From Gilliamella apicola (GTDB taxonomy: Bacteria; Pseudomonadota; Gammaproteobacteria; Enterobacterales; Orbaceae), in assembly GCF_003202915.1 (NCBI RefSeq), contig NZ_QGLP01000003.1:62001-126000 (forward strand): a stretch of DNA of 64,000 nt, given 5' to 3'. Positions 1-10,994 of the stretch are shown here, piece after piece (position 1 is the first letter of the stretch; every line of letters starts with the position of its first letter). A model generated the notes under the pieces. It worked only from the letters and a program-made list of their open reading frames with translations, was not told where the DNA came from and made no database searches. A program made the translations under genes and the position numbers.

Positions 1-19
1 TAATAAAATGCACATGCAT
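1..19 (-). CDS. 5' end of an unidentified gene running off the left edge
   Basis: An ATG at 19 (reading MHVHFI in the visible codons) is preceded at 28-31 by a clear GGAG ribosome binding site with 8-nt spacing. A second ATG at 15 is in another frame and too far from the site to be preferred. Only six codons are visible, so no product can be proposed. The call rests on the start signal alone. Confidence 0.4.
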
Positions 20-171
20 GGGTAAATCTCCTTTAATCTTATCTATCAGGGCAATCAATGGCATCGAATATGAAAAATTAAGTGCAATGATTATTATGTA
101 TCTTTTATTAAGAAATACAATAGTAAAAATTTTAGGCGTTTATTAATTGTAGAGTAGGTAATCGAGGATAT

Positions 172-195
172 AAAAAAATCTGCTTAAGCAGATTT
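172..195 (-). terminator. Rho-independent terminator of tRNA-Asn
   Basis: An 8-bp perfect stem (AAATCTGC / GCAGATTT, loop TTAA) is followed on the minus strand by a run of T. It lies 17 nt past the CCA end of the tRNA. Confidence 0.8.
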
Positions 196-211
196 AAAAA
201 AGTCGGAAAGT

Positions 212-287
212 TGGCTCCTCCAACAGGACTTGAACCTGTGACATACGGATTAACAGTCCGCCGTTCTACCGACTGAACTATGGAGGA
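212..287 (-). tRNA. tRNA-Asn (anticodon GTT)
   Basis: A 76-nt cloverleaf. The acceptor arm TCCTCCA pairs with TGGAGGA, followed by discriminator G and an encoded CCA at 212-214. The anticodon loop CTGTTAA places GTT at 252-254. The T arm contains GGTTCAAGTCC. It is a single-gene transcription unit with its own promoter upstream and a terminator downstream. It decodes AAC/AAU. The gene is complete and no alternative isotype fits the anticodon. Confidence 0.97.
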
Positions 288-304
288 ACCGAAATGTAGC
301 GCGC

Positions 305-333
305 ATATTATAGACTTAATGGCGCTGTGTCAA
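305..333 (-). promoter_or_regulatory. sigma70 promoter of tRNA-Asn
   Basis: On the minus strand TTGACA (-35, 328-333) is followed after 17 nt by TAATAT (-10, 305-310); TATAAT at 307-312 overlaps it with 15-nt spacing. A GC-rich GCGCGC discriminator follows, typical of stable-RNA promoters under growth-rate (stringent) control. That control is inferred from the discriminator only. Confidence 0.8.
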
Positions 334-394
334 TAGTTAATTATCTGAAATTGCTTTTTTTGTTCAATTTTTAACTAATTATCGTCATTTGATA

Positions 395-952
395 TTATTT
401 AAGTGTCAGGATTGTCTTAAATAGTTCTTTTTGTCTTAATAACTGTTGTGGGTGTGAGCCGAGTTCACCTTGAGGAATGGAGGCTTTGAGTTTGCGGTAA
501 TATTCGATCCAATAAGGAAGAATTTGACCGGTGGCTAAATCGTTAAAATTCATCGGATAGCGTTGAAAATAGTCTTCACCAGATGGGTACTTGAAGGCAT
601 AAGTAATTAGTTCACTACAGTAAAAGCCTTCATCATCCTCACGAAAACTATGGTTATAAGGCAACCCTAGGCAGGTTTGAACTCGCGTTAATGCGTTTTT
701 GATGACGGTATCATCACAGATGGTTGCTAGCAGATTATATTGAGCGCTAGCTAAAAAGTCGTTGAGCAGCCGTTGGATTACGCCGTACTTTTGAGTGGCT
801 TCAATGACGATATTATTGCCAATATATAACCCAACATGGCTTATCTGATTGATAATGTCATCAGTGTTGGGTTGAGCACCAGAATGGATAATCGCGGTAT
901 TGAATTCGCTTACTTCATTCTGGGATTGGAAAATAATATCGCCAATTTGCAT
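395..952 (-). CDS. YiiX/YebB-like NlpC/P60-superfamily cysteine hydrolase
   Basis: A protein of about 185 residues with the permuted papain-like layout of the peptidase C92 (YiiX/YaeF) family. An early ISHVGLYIGN segment supplies the histidine and a later FYCSELITYAF segment supplies the catalytic cysteine. Family members are predicted cysteine hydrolases or lipases; the substrate is unknown. The ATG at 952 is chosen because it directly follows the bioY stop at 955-957 and the protein then begins MQIGDIIFQS as in relatives. An in-frame ATG at 1003 would add 17 residues and overlap bioY by 49 nt. No signal peptide is visible. It is probably co-transcribed with bioY. Confidence 0.8.
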   Translation of the reverse strand: MQIGDIIFQSQNEVSEFNTAIIHSGAQPNTDDIINQISHVGLYIGNNIVIEATQKYGVIQRLLNDFLASAQYNLLATICDDTVIKNALTRVQTCLGLPYNHSFREDDEGFYCSELITYAFKYPSGEDYFQRYPMNFNDLATGQILPYWIEYYRKLKASIPQGELGSHPQQLLRQKELFKTILTLK

Positions 953-954
953 TG

Positions 955-1539
955 TTATTGATGTTTTTTCGCGTGATGGCGCCATAATGAGAACATAACG
1001 CAAGTTGCAATAATAAACTTAAGTGCATCCACACCGACAAAAGGCAAGTAGCCTACTTGTAGCGCTTCAATAAGTGAAATATGCAAATAACCCATTAGGT
1101 AGAGTACACCAAATACAAATAATAGTTGGTGGGCACAGGCGAAGGCGATTAAGCCAAGAATAAAGCGACGATCGTAACCTTTTTCTGCCGCAAATCCGGC
1201 TAAATAGGCACTAAATACATAGCCATATAAATAACCAGATGATGGTGAAGCCAATGCCATAATGCCACCGCTACCATTGGCGAATAGTGGTAATCCCATT
1301 GCGCCTAAAAAAAGGTATTGCACGATGGCTAATGCACCTAGTTTACGACCTAAAAAAGCGCCAATTAATAACACGGCTAACGATTGAAGGGTAAATGGTA
1401 CTGGGTAGGTGGGAATGCTGATATTCGCTGCAAGCCCAAGTAGTAGTGCCGCCCCTGTGGTTGCACACAGTTTGCGTTGCCAGGATGATAAGTTAACTAG
1501 TGTGTTGAGGTAAGTTGGATAAAAAGTTGTTAATTTCAT
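955..1539 (-). CDS. bioY: BioY, biotin transporter substrate-binding (S) component
   Basis: A 194-residue hydrophobic protein with about six membrane segments. It carries the BioY signature around SGGIMALASPSSGYLYGYV (loop between membrane segments). BioY binds biotin in the inner membrane and works alone or with an ECF energising module (BioMN or EcfAAT). No energising genes are nearby, so it acts alone or with a module elsewhere. A palindromic BirA-type operator lies 60-92 nt upstream of the ATG, so expression is probably repressed by biotinyl-AMP-bound BirA. The hydrolase gene starts 3 nt after its stop. Confidence 0.93.
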   Translation of the reverse strand: MKLTTFYPTYLNTLVNLSSWQRKLCATTGAALLLGLAANISIPTYPVPFTLQSLAVLLIGAFLGRKLGALAIVQYLFLGAMGLPLFANGSGGIMALASPSSGYLYGYVFSAYLAGFAAEKGYDRRFILGLIAFACAHQLLFVFGVLYLMGYLHISLIEALQVGYLPFVGVDALKFIIATCVMFSLWRHHAKKHQ

Positions 1540-1598
1540 TATTTATTTACTACCATTAAAAGATAAACAGTAGTGCCATGATAATACAAAAATTTATA

Positions 1599-1631
1599 AT
1601 GTAAACTATTTATGGTTAAAATAGTTTACAT
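1599..1631 (-). promoter_or_regulatory. Predicted BirA operator upstream of bioY
   Basis: An inverted repeat ATGTAAAC (1599-1606) / GTTTACAT (1624-1631) has 17 nt between the arms. The arms and spacing match the known gammaproteobacterial BirA site (TTGTAAACC, spacer, GGTTTACAA), apart from the outermost base and the innermost C/G pair. The position directly before bioY fits biotin repression. Confidence 0.8.
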
Positions 1632-1668
1632 AAAAATTCCTTGGTTATCATTTAAATGAATAGCGGTG

Positions 1669-2301
1669 TTACACTAAGTAAGGATTGGTCATCCGTTCAT
1701 TACCAAAGCTCGACATCGGCCCATGACCGGGAACAAAGATAAAATCATCCCCCAGAGGAAAAAGTTTATGGGTAATTGATGAGATGAGATCCGCATGATT
1801 ACCACGAGGAAAGTCGGTTCGTCCAATACTGCTTTTGAATAATACGTCACCAACAAAAGCAATTTTATCTTTAGCATTAATAAATACAATATGACCGGGA
1901 GTGTGGCCGGGACAGAATAGAATATCTAAAGTGATATTGCCGACTTTCACTTGTTCACCTTCCTTTAACCAACGATCCGGTAAAAAGCTGTCAATATATG
2001 GAAACCCAAATTGCATGCACTGTTGTGGTAAGCTTGACAATAAAAATTCATCTTCTTGGCTAGGACCAAGGATCTCAACATTATAATGTTTCGCTAATTC
2101 AATCGCTGCGCCAACATGATCTAAATGGCCATGAGTTAGGAGTATTTGTTTGATGTTAACACCAAGCTTTTCAACTGCTTTTTTAAGTAGTTCAGCTTCG
2201 CCACCCGGATCGATAAATGCGGCTTCCTTTGTTTCATCACACCAAATAATGCTACAGTTTTCCTGAAAATGGGTAACTGGAATGATTTGATACTGAAACA
2301 T
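1669..2301 (-). CDS. gloC: Hydroxyacylglutathione hydrolase, type II glyoxalase (GloC)
   Basis: A 210-residue metallo-beta-lactamase-fold hydrolase that closely resembles E. coli GloC (YcbL). It hydrolyses S-lactoylglutathione to D-lactate and glutathione in methylglyoxal detoxification in the cytoplasm. The metal-binding THGHLDH lies at residues 56-62, with further ligands H133 (CPGHTPGH), D152 (FVGD) and H193 (VPGHGP). It is full length for the family, slightly shorter at the C-terminus. It starts 19 nt after mdtD and is probably co-transcribed with it. Confidence 0.93.
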   Translation of the reverse strand: MFQYQIIPVTHFQENCSIIWCDETKEAAFIDPGGEAELLKKAVEKLGVNIKQILLTHGHLDHVGAAIELAKHYNVEILGPSQEDEFLLSSLPQQCMQFGFPYIDSFLPDRWLKEGEQVKVGNITLDILFCPGHTPGHIVFINAKDKIAFVGDVLFKSSIGRTDFPRGNHADLISSITHKLFPLGDDFIFVPGHGPMSSFGNERMTNPYLV

Positions 2302-2320
2302 AGTGTTTTCTCCTTGTTGC

Positions 2321-3703
2321 TTAGTGCCGAGCTGTTAAATTTTGCCCATCTTCTTGGTTTAATTGCGCAAAGATTATACTTGATAGCATAGTTACGATGC
2401 CTAGTATAACAAAGGTTAATTGAAATGCGTGAATGGTAGTTGTTGAATTGCTAAATAATCTTACTAATACCGCGCCAAAACCAGTACCAAAACTGATGGC
2501 TAATTGTTGATTAACAGCCATCAAACTATTGCCACTGCTGGTGCTTTCACCTTGTAAGTTAGCTAACGTTATACTATTCATTGAGGTAAATTGCATAGAA
2601 TTAACGCCACCAATACAAAATAGCAATACCCCTAATATGGTAAGAGGTGTCGCTAGATTTAATAATGACATGAGAAGGATCAAAATTCCTGCCAAAATAG
2701 TATTTGCCACTAGTACAAAACGATAACCTAACCGAGCAAGTACTTTAGTAATAAAGAGTCGGGTAAAAATTGAAGCGATTGCCATCGGCATTAACATCAT
2801 TCCGGCAAACATCGCCGAATAGCCAAAACCAACTTGTAAAAATAGTGGAATTAGAAAAGGTACCCCTGAAATACCCAAGCGACAGACTAAGTTACCGATA
2901 ATGCCAATTTTAAAGGTGCGAATAGTAAATAAAGAGAGTGGAAACAGTGGTGTTTGTCTCTTTTTGGCATAGAGGCGATAAATAAATAGAAATATTAAGC
3001 TAATAATAGCCAGTGCTAATGGCAAATAATATTGTTGGCCTTGATTTAAACATTCAATACTCAGCGTCGCGCAGACAAAGGTAATAACAATAAAAATAAA
3101 TCCAAATGAATCAAAAGGCAGACGTTCACCTTTTAGGTTGGGCATATATTTTAAGCTGACAAGCACTCCTAAAATACCAATTGGCAAATTAATCAAAAAC
3201 ACCCAATGCCAACTTACCATATCAACCAGATAACCACCTAGAACCGGCCCGAGTACCGGTCCAATTAGCCCCGGAATGGTTGCGGTATTTAATGCGGCTA
3301 AAAACTCATTACGCTTAAATGCCTTAATTAACACCAAACGTGAAACGGGCACCATCATTGAGCCACCAATACCTTGGATTACCCTAGATATATCTAAGAA
3401 TATTAGGGAATTGGATAAAGCACACAGCAGTGAACCTAATGTAAAAAGCGATACGGCCATGACAAAGATGTTTTTGGTACCAAATTTATCTGATAAATAG
3501 CCACTTACCGGAATAAACAGCGCTAAGGTTAACGCATAGCAGATTACCGCTGATTGCATATTTAATGGCGATTCATTAAGATCTTTAGCCATGGTTGGCA
3601 GTGCAGTATTTAAAATCGAGGTATCAAGTGATTGCATAAAAAAAGCAAATGCTGCAATCCAAGGTAATATTCGATAGACAAAAGGTGGTAATTCGCTATT
3701 CAT
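2321..3703 (-). CDS. mdtD: MdtD-like DHA2-family MFS multidrug transporter
   Basis: A 460-residue inner-membrane protein with about 14 predicted helices. It starts MNSELPPFVYRILPWIAAF and carries the DHA2 hallmarks MQSLDTSILNTALP in helix 1 and GPVLGGYL in helix 5. The sequence tracks E. coli MdtD throughout. The family is a proton antiporter of drugs or metabolites; the E. coli protein's true substrate is uncertain. The ATG at 3703 is chosen over one at 3736, which would add an atypical 11-residue leader. In E. coli mdtD sits in the mdtABCD-baeSR operon; here it stands alone before gloC, with no mdtABC and no BaeSR genes. Confidence 0.88.
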   Translation of the reverse strand: MNSELPPFVYRILPWIAAFAFFMQSLDTSILNTALPTMAKDLNESPLNMQSAVICYALTLALFIPVSGYLSDKFGTKNIFVMAVSLFTLGSLLCALSNSLIFLDISRVIQGIGGSMMVPVSRLVLIKAFKRNEFLAALNTATIPGLIGPVLGPVLGGYLVDMVSWHWVFLINLPIGILGVLVSLKYMPNLKGERLPFDSFGFIFIVITFVCATLSIECLNQGQQYYLPLALAIISLIFLFIYRLYAKKRQTPLFPLSLFTIRTFKIGIIGNLVCRLGISGVPFLIPLFLQVGFGYSAMFAGMMLMPMAIASIFTRLFITKVLARLGYRFVLVANTILAGILILLMSLLNLATPLTILGVLLFCIGGVNSMQFTSMNSITLANLQGESTSSGNSLMAVNQQLAISFGTGFGAVLVRLFSNSTTTIHAFQLTFVILGIVTMLSSIIFAQLNQEDGQNLTARH

Positions 3704-3761
3704 GTTATTCAGCCTAATATTGATTAATATGCACACACGATGTGCTTAGTGCTAAGTTTAT

Positions 3762-3795
3762 ATTCTCTTACCCTTTTATTATTAGGTAAGAGAAT
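3762..3795. terminator. Terminator-like hairpin between the BASS transporter and mdtD
   Basis: An 11-bp perfect stem (ATTCTCTTACC / GGTAAGAGAAT) separates the BASS gene stop (3810) from the mdtD start (3703). The T-tract is weak, so termination is likely but not certain. Confidence 0.55.
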
Positions 3796-3809
3796 TGATG
3801 AATGCTAGG

Positions 3810-4793
3810 TTACGATGAGTGATTATTCGCTTTTTGCTTATTTTTAACCGGTTTTCCTTGCCAATAACCGGCCAATAGTGAGCCTGAAATATTGTGCCAA
3901 ACAGAAAACACGGCTGCCGGCAGTGCAGATAAGGCTGAAAAATAGGTGTTACCAAGTGTTGCTGCTAATGCAGAATTTTGCATTCCCACTTCTAGTGACA
4001 TGGTTCGGCAAGTCGATTCATCAAATCCGAACAAACGCCCTCCCCAATAACCACCTAGCAAACCAATACCATTATGGATGATTACCGCAAAAATCACCGT
4101 TATCCCCACTTGAGCAATGCGATCATGACTACCTGCAACAACAATGCAAATAATTAATAAAATACATAACATGGATAATAATGGTAAAAAGCGTTCACAT
4201 TTTTTTACCACCGAATTTAAAAAGTGGTGAACCACTAAGCCTAAAAAAATTGGAATGAGCACAATTTGGATAATATGCACTAACATCTTCCAGACTGGCA
4301 CTTCAACGGTGGTACCGACCAGTAAAAGCGTAAGAATTGGGGTTACCACAACGCCAACCAGTGTTGATACCGATGAGATGGTGACCGATAACGCGACATC
4401 CCCCTTAGCGAGATAAATCATCACATTTGACGCGGTACCGCTAGCGACGCTGCCGACTAAAACCATGCCGACTAATAATTCCGGTCGCATGGTAAATAAT
4501 TTAGATAAGATTAAAGCAGTCAGTGGCATAACAATATAATGCAGTAGGGTACAAATTATTACCGCTTTGGGTTTGGTGACGACGCGTTTAAAATCATCAA
4601 TACTTAACGTTACCCCCATAGTAAACATGACAAACATTAATAATTGTGAGGTATATGGACTAACCGGAAGGAAGACGTTAGGTGAAAAATAGGCGACTAT
4701 CGCGCAAAGAATTGCCCATAATGGAAATAATCGCGTAAGTGAGATAAGGGATTGCACAAAAAGTTGACTATAGGGTTGCGACATAAGTACCAC
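3810..4793 (-). CDS. Bile acid:sodium symporter (BASS) family transporter, PanS-like
   Basis: A 327-residue membrane protein with about nine to ten helices and the BASS-family motifs [15 protein letters not shown] (early) and [20 protein letters not shown] (middle, sodium-site region). Bacterial relatives move organic anions. The closest named group, PanS, takes up ketopantoate and pantothenate, but the sequence alone does not settle the substrate. A second in-frame ATG at residue 4 (MSQPYSQ) is an equally good start. It follows yjjV by 34 nt on the same strand, so it is probably the last gene of a recC-yjjV-transporter unit. Confidence 0.85.
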   Translation of the reverse strand: MVLMSQPYSQLFVQSLISLTRLFPLWAILCAIVAYFSPNVFLPVSPYTSQLLMFVMFTMGVTLSIDDFKRVVTKPKAVIICTLLHYIVMPLTALILSKLFTMRPELLVGMVLVGSVASGTASNVMIYLAKGDVALSVTISSVSTLVGVVVTPILTLLLVGTTVEVPVWKMLVHIIQIVLIPIFLGLVVHHFLNSVVKKCERFLPLLSMLCILLIICIVVAGSHDRIAQVGITVIFAVIIHNGIGLLGGYWGGRLFGFDESTCRTMSLEVGMQNSALAATLGNTYFSALSALPAAVFSVWHNISGSLLAGYWQGKPVKNKQKANNHSS

Positions 4794-4827
4794 CTTGTGG
4801 CTTGATAAATTATTAATTATTATATAT

Positions 4828-5634
4828 TTATCTTTTTATTGGATTTGGAATTTCCATTTTATTGATTCTACTAAATAGCGTCAAGGTATTTGTTAGTATT
4901 GTGTCGCGTATTAGCAGAGGATCTTCGCTGCGTAATTGACAAAGGATATTAAAAATATCGACAATGTTTTCCGGTCTATTGATTTGTCCTTGCCGTCCAC
5001 TTAACGGCATGTCAGGTGCATCGGTTTCTAACACTAAACTTTCGAGAGGTAATTTGGCGATGGTATGACGAGTTTTATTGGCTCTGGCATAACTTATTAC
5101 CCCACCGACACCTATATAATAGCCTAATTTAATAAACTGCATGGCTTGCTCATAGCTACCAGAAAAACCGTGGACCACGCCACGACACGGCAAATTTGCT
5201 TGGTGTAATTCATGATAGATAACATCGTGAGTTTTGCGTGAATGAATTAAGACCGGTAAATCATGACGTTTGGCGATAGCCAATTGCCCTCGAAAAAATG
5301 CAAGTTGTTGTTGCCATTCAACAGATTGGTCATAACGATCTAAACCGATTTCGCCAATAGCAATCAGCTTTGTATGGTGAGCACTAACTTCACTTACGAT
5401 TGCCGTTAATTTTTCAAGATCAGCAGGAGAGTGTTGATAAATAGGGTGCAAGCCAAGTGCCGCATACAGTTCATCATATTGCTCAGTGAGTTGTAAAATT
5501 TCGTTAAAATGGTCGGCTAATACCGCAGGAATTATTAGACCGGTAATCTTAGCTTGTCGAATATGGTTGATTGAATTATCTAAATCGGTAACAAAAGCAG
5601 GAAAATTAAAATGGCAATGCGTATCAATAAACAT
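4828..5634 (-). CDS. yjjV: TatD-family metal-dependent deoxyribonuclease/hydrolase YjjV
   Basis: A 268-residue amidohydrolase-fold TatD family protein most like E. coli YjjV. The metal-binding IDTHCHF is at the N-terminus (H6, H8). Further family motifs follow in order: [26 protein letters not shown] and [10 protein letters not shown], the last with the catalytic Asp. Family members show metal-dependent DNase activity; the cellular role of YjjV is not settled. It begins 8 nt after the recC stop, indicating co-transcription. It is full length with all key residues present. Confidence 0.92.
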   Translation of the reverse strand: MFIDTHCHFNFPAFVTDLDNSINHIRQAKITGLIIPAVLADHFNEILQLTEQYDELYAALGLHPIYQHSPADLEKLTAIVSEVSAHHTKLIAIGEIGLDRYDQSVEWQQQLAFFRGQLAIAKRHDLPVLIHSRKTHDVIYHELHQANLPCRGVVHGFSGSYEQAMQFIKLGYYIGVGGVISYARANKTRHTIAKLPLESLVLETDAPDMPLSGRQGQINRPENIVDIFNILCQLRSEDPLLIRDTILTNTLTLFSRINKMEIPNPIKR

Positions 5635-5642
5635 AATGCCTC

Positions 5643-8600
5643 CTATTGTTCGACTTGATGTATTAATATCGGCAGTAAAAAGCGCTGCGCAAAATGGGTT
5701 ATTTGCTCAATTAATGAATCGTTCAATTCCGGATATAGTCTGGCGTAATAGCTGTCACATTCAGCCGAGTGGAATTGCCCACCTTGCCAAGTATTTAATA
5801 ATTTGCTGATGGCTTTTTCGCTAGGCTCAATTTCTGCTGTTTTCGGATTATATGCGGTAATTAACCAGCTCCATGCACTTTGTAATGGTATTAACAGCGG
5901 TTGATTAATGCCTTGTATATAGCCTTTAACTAAATCGGTCAATATAGTTAAAGCTTGGTTAGCATCAATATGTAAAAAACGCCATTGGTTATCTTCTCGT
6001 CCATATAGCCGACTTTGGCTTTCGGTTTTATCCCAATTTAAAATACAGTAAATTAAGTGGTCGATCCATAATGACATACCATCACGAATAGAAAGATTGG
6101 CTGGTCGCCAAGTTAAAATTCCATCTTCTTGAATATGGGTTAACCATCCTTGTAATGGATAATGTTGGCCATCTATCGGAATAGTTAAATTCACCTCTAA
6201 TGTTGACAGATTGGTTCTCTCTTCGAGGATTTTATTGGCTAATGGTTGTAATGATTCGCATAGTTCATCATAAATAATCTCACCAAAAGCACCATCCGGT
6301 AATTCACCTGTTAGTGTGAGGCGTTGATAGAAATTATCAGAACCTTGCGACTCTTTGTTGATCATTTCATTTAAAATCTGTAAATTGAGTTGATAGCGTT
6401 TTAAGCTATCCAAACTAAAGTTTTCAGCATCGGGCAAGGTTTCATCTAAATAATTGACATAAAAATTAAAGCGTTTTTGTAAAAAGAATCGAATAGAATG
6501 TTGATAAAAACGCTTCAATTCATCCAGATTAATACTATCAATAACTATATTGCTAATATCACTGATAAACGATTGGCTAGCCCCTGATTTTAACGCGGCT
6601 GGCAACCATTCATCGGCATAACTTTTTGGTTCATTTAAGAAATTTTGTGGATTAAATGGCGTGCGGGTATGCAATGTTCTTAAGCCATCAATTAGCTGAG
6701 TTTGTTTATTGTTGTCTATATCAGTAGCATAATACTGCACAATATAATCCCAAAGTTCATCGACTAATACCGACGGGTAACGTTCGCTATCATCTTTCAT
6801 ATCCCGACCAATATAACTGATATAGAGTTGATTTTGTGCTGATAAGATCGCTTCTAAAAATAGATAACGGTCATCAATACGTCGGCTACGATCGCCTCGT
6901 CTTGGCTTTTGCGCTATTAAATCAAAATCTAAAGGCAAAGAGGTTCTTGGATAATCACCATCATTCATACCTAACAAGCAAACCAATTTAAACGGAATAG
7001 AGCGCATTGGCATCATGGTACAAAAGTTTATTTTACCGACTAAGAATCGATGAGCTAAATGATTTTGTTCCAAGCGAGATTGCATTGCATCATGTAAAAT
7101 AGTTATCGAGATGCTGTCGGTAAAATTGGCATTTAAACCACTACTGATCAGTTTTTGCCACTCTTCTTGAATCATTAGCAAAATCGACTCGCGCGAAGTA
7201 TCGCTAACAAAAAAGTCATTGATAAGCTCAATACAGCAACTTTGCCACTCTGATAACGGTTTGTCTTCACTTAAAATAGTTAACCATTTACGCACCGATT
7301 TTATAAATTCAGCTAATTGACCGATTAATTCGGCATCTAATCCGGTTGCACCATCATAAGGTAAAATCTGCTGCCAACCACCTTGTTCGCTATTCATGGT
7401 ATAACCGAGTAATAAGCGCTCAAGGCCAAATAGCCAACTGTGGGCATTTTCTAGACCAAAGCGAATACCAGACTCTATAATCCAAGTATGCAATAAGGTT
7501 AGTTGTGGCTCACTTATGGCAAATTTTTCAGCAATGGCGGGAATTTCTAATAGATTAAATAGCTCTTCGGCGGTAAAGCGGCTTGCAGTAAAGTTTAAAA
7601 TAGCAAAAAATCCTTGCACGATTGGGTCGATGTTGCGGGCCTTTTGATCGGAAATCGTGAACGGTAAATAACGTTGTCCTTCGGCATTGCCAAATACCGA
7701 CCGAATGTAAGGAACATACTTATCAATATCTGAAACCATGACAATGCAATCACGTAGTTCCAGTGTTGGATCGGCATCGAAGGCCGATAAGAGATAATCA
7801 TAAAGTACTTCAACTTCACGCTGTTCGCTATGGCAGGCATGAAACGTTATTGATCTATCTGTTTTTTCTACTGAAATTTGGGTTTCATTGGTTTGGTATA
7901 GTTCTAAAATATCTTGCTGAATAGCCTGTAATAGACACTGGCGCTTATTATCGACAAAGATATCAATGTCTTGTTTATTATTGAACTCTTGTAATAAAAA
8001 TAGGTTATCTCGCCCCAATTTCCCCCATGATGTTAGCAGTGGGTTGGGAATATTGTCAGGGCTATTTTGCATATCAGATAACTGTTTTTCAACAATATCA
8101 CCCCAATACCATTTGCAAGGGTTGTTAAACATTAAGTGGACATCAATATGTTGCCCAAGTGCGGATAATAATGACAGATAGATTGGTGGTAATGAGGTAA
8201 TACCAAAAATGTAAACCCGCTTCGGTAAATGGTTCAACCGCGAGCGATCAAAATCACTATCTAACATAATATCCAACATCTGTTGATAAATATTGGCACG
8301 ATGATAAGGTTGACTGATTGAGATGAGTTGACGCCATAATTCTGCTTGCCATTTCTCATCGGGATGATTGTTTAATTCCATTACCGTTTGATTAGCTTCC
8401 CATTTGGCAAGCCAATCAGGTCGATAGACTAAATATTGGTCAAATAGTCGAGCTATGCGCGTTGCTAATTGATACTGTTTTCGTTCTTCTTTATCAATAT
8501 TAAGATAATGTTTGATGGTATCAAATTCAGGTCGCTCAATAATTTTCGGCAATAGATAATACAAACGCCAAGTCATTGATTCGACATTATAACTATTTTC

Positions 8601-8846
8601 CTGAGGTGAATTAGGTAACAGCGTTTGGTATAACTGCCAGATAAATTGGCTTGGAAAGAGAAAATCAACATTAGCAACAATCCCCAGATCATTGGCTAAT
8701 TCAATTTGTAACCATTGTGCCATACCTTGGCTTTGCACCATAACCATATCAGGCATAAAAACCTGTTCTAGCGGATCTCTGCGCATTAATTCGCTAACGA
8801 GTGATTTGAGTAAATCAACTTGATTTGAATGATAAATGGTGAACAT
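5643..8846 (-). CDS. recC: RecC, exodeoxyribonuclease V gamma subunit
   Basis: A 1067-residue protein, slightly shorter than E. coli RecC (about 1120). It contains the helicase-like core with the conserved stretches MVMVQSQGMAQWLQIELA near the N-terminus, HSEQREVEVLYDYLL in the middle and LLGMNDGDYPR before the C-terminal nuclease-like domain. RecC holds the RecBCD complex together, splits the DNA duplex and recognises Chi. recB, recD and ptrA are not adjacent, unlike the E. coli order; they must lie elsewhere for a working complex. The gene is intact and leads the yjjV-containing unit. Confidence 0.95.
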   Translation of the reverse strand: MFTIYHSNQVDLLKSLVSELMRRDPLEQVFMPDMVMVQSQGMAQWLQIELANDLGIVANVDFLFPSQFIWQLYQTLLPNSPQENSYNVESMTWRLYYLLPKIIERPEFDTIKHYLNIDKEERKQYQLATRIARLFDQYLVYRPDWLAKWEANQTVMELNNHPDEKWQAELWRQLISISQPYHRANIYQQMLDIMLDSDFDRSRLNHLPKRVYIFGITSLPPIYLSLLSALGQHIDVHLMFNNPCKWYWGDIVEKQLSDMQNSPDNIPNPLLTSWGKLGRDNLFLLQEFNNKQDIDIFVDNKRQCLLQAIQQDILELYQTNETQISVEKTDRSITFHACHSEQREVEVLYDYLLSAFDADPTLELRDCIVMVSDIDKYVPYIRSVFGNAEGQRYLPFTISDQKARNIDPIVQGFFAILNFTASRFTAEELFNLLEIPAIAEKFAISEPQLTLLHTWIIESGIRFGLENAHSWLFGLERLLLGYTMNSEQGGWQQILPYDGATGLDAELIGQLAEFIKSVRKWLTILSEDKPLSEWQSCCIELINDFFVSDTSRESILLMIQEEWQKLISSGLNANFTDSISITILHDAMQSRLEQNHLAHRFLVGKINFCTMMPMRSIPFKLVCLLGMNDGDYPRTSLPLDFDLIAQKPRRGDRSRRIDDRYLFLEAILSAQNQLYISYIGRDMKDDSERYPSVLVDELWDYIVQYYATDIDNNKQTQLIDGLRTLHTRTPFNPQNFLNEPKSYADEWLPAALKSGASQSFISDISNIVIDSINLDELKRFYQHSIRFFLQKRFNFYVNYLDETLPDAENFSLDSLKRYQLNLQILNEMINKESQGSDNFYQRLTLTGELPDGAFGEIIYDELCESLQPLANKILEERTNLSTLEVNLTIPIDGQHYPLQGWLTHIQEDGILTWRPANLSIRDGMSLWIDHLIYCILNWDKTESQSRLYGREDNQWRFLHIDANQALTILTDLVKGYIQGINQPLLIPLQSAWSWLITAYNPKTAEIEPSEKAISKLLNTWQGGQFHSAECDSYYARLYPELNDSLIEQITHFAQRFLLPILIHQVEQ

Positions 8847-9050
8847 AGTTACATTAATATTAATAGAATTAATCAGATTATCGCTGATTGCTATTAATAA
8901 ATCTAGCCATGTTTAAATAGTAACTTTTTATAACTAAATAACTATATAAAATACCAATGGTTTATAAAAATTTTGAGGAAAGGGGTTTTTTAGAGGTAAA
9001 AATTGTGTCTTTTAGATAGTGATAGTTCAAATAGTCGTTCAGCAAATAAT

Positions 9051-9085
9051 AAAAAAGGCTACAATTTATTAATTTGTAGCCTTTT
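9051..9085 (-). terminator. Terminator of the atp operon
   Basis: The stem AAGGCTACAA / TTGTAGCCTT is followed on the minus strand by TTTTTT. It lies about 30 nt after the atpC stop. The plus-strand face also ends in T, but no plus-strand gene precedes it. Confidence 0.85.
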
Positions 9086-9112
9086 ATTGCCTAGTTTAGT
9101 GATCAATAATCC

Positions 9113-9538
9113 TTATTGACCTAAACGACGAGTTAATTCTATAACTCGTATTTTTGCTAAGGCTTTTGAAAGTTCAGCAGATGCTTGAGCAAAAGACATA
9201 TCATCGCTAGGATGATTAATGTGTTCTTGTGCTTGTCTTACTGCTTCTTGTGCCCTTGCTTCATCTAAGTCTTCACCACGAATCGCGGTATCAGCTAAGA
9301 TTGTTACTATAGTAGGTTGAACTTCTAAAATACCACCAGATAGATAGATAAACTCTTCTTGTCCATCGGCTTTTACAATCCCGACCATTCCCGGCTTAAT
9401 GGTTGTCAGTAACGGAGTGTGACCAGGATAAATCCCAAGTTCACCTTCTCGTCCTGTGACTCTGATTCGCTGAACATCACCTGAAAAAAGGTGAGATTCA
9501 GCACTAACAACTTCTAATTGATAGGAAGTTAGTGCCAT
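9113..9538 (-). CDS. atpC: ATP synthase F1 epsilon subunit
   Basis: A 141-residue epsilon subunit with the N-terminal beta-sandwich ([19 protein letters not shown], then [19 protein letters not shown]) and a C-terminal helical hairpin ending [12 protein letters not shown]. It sits in the central stalk with gamma and regulates ATPase activity. It is the last gene of the operon, 26 nt after atpD, and is followed by a strong terminator. Confidence 0.97.
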   Translation of the reverse strand: MALTSYQLEVVSAESHLFSGDVQRIRVTGREGELGIYPGHTPLLTTIKPGMVGIVKADGQEEFIYLSGGILEVQPTIVTILADTAIRGEDLDEARAQEAVRQAQEHINHPSDDMSFAQASAELSKALAKIRVIELTRRLGQ

Positions 9539-9564
9539 AATGCTCTCTCCGTTCTATAAATCTC

Positions 9565-10974
<1,410 letters not shown>

Positions 10975-10994
10975 CTATAAGCCAATATTTAGCA

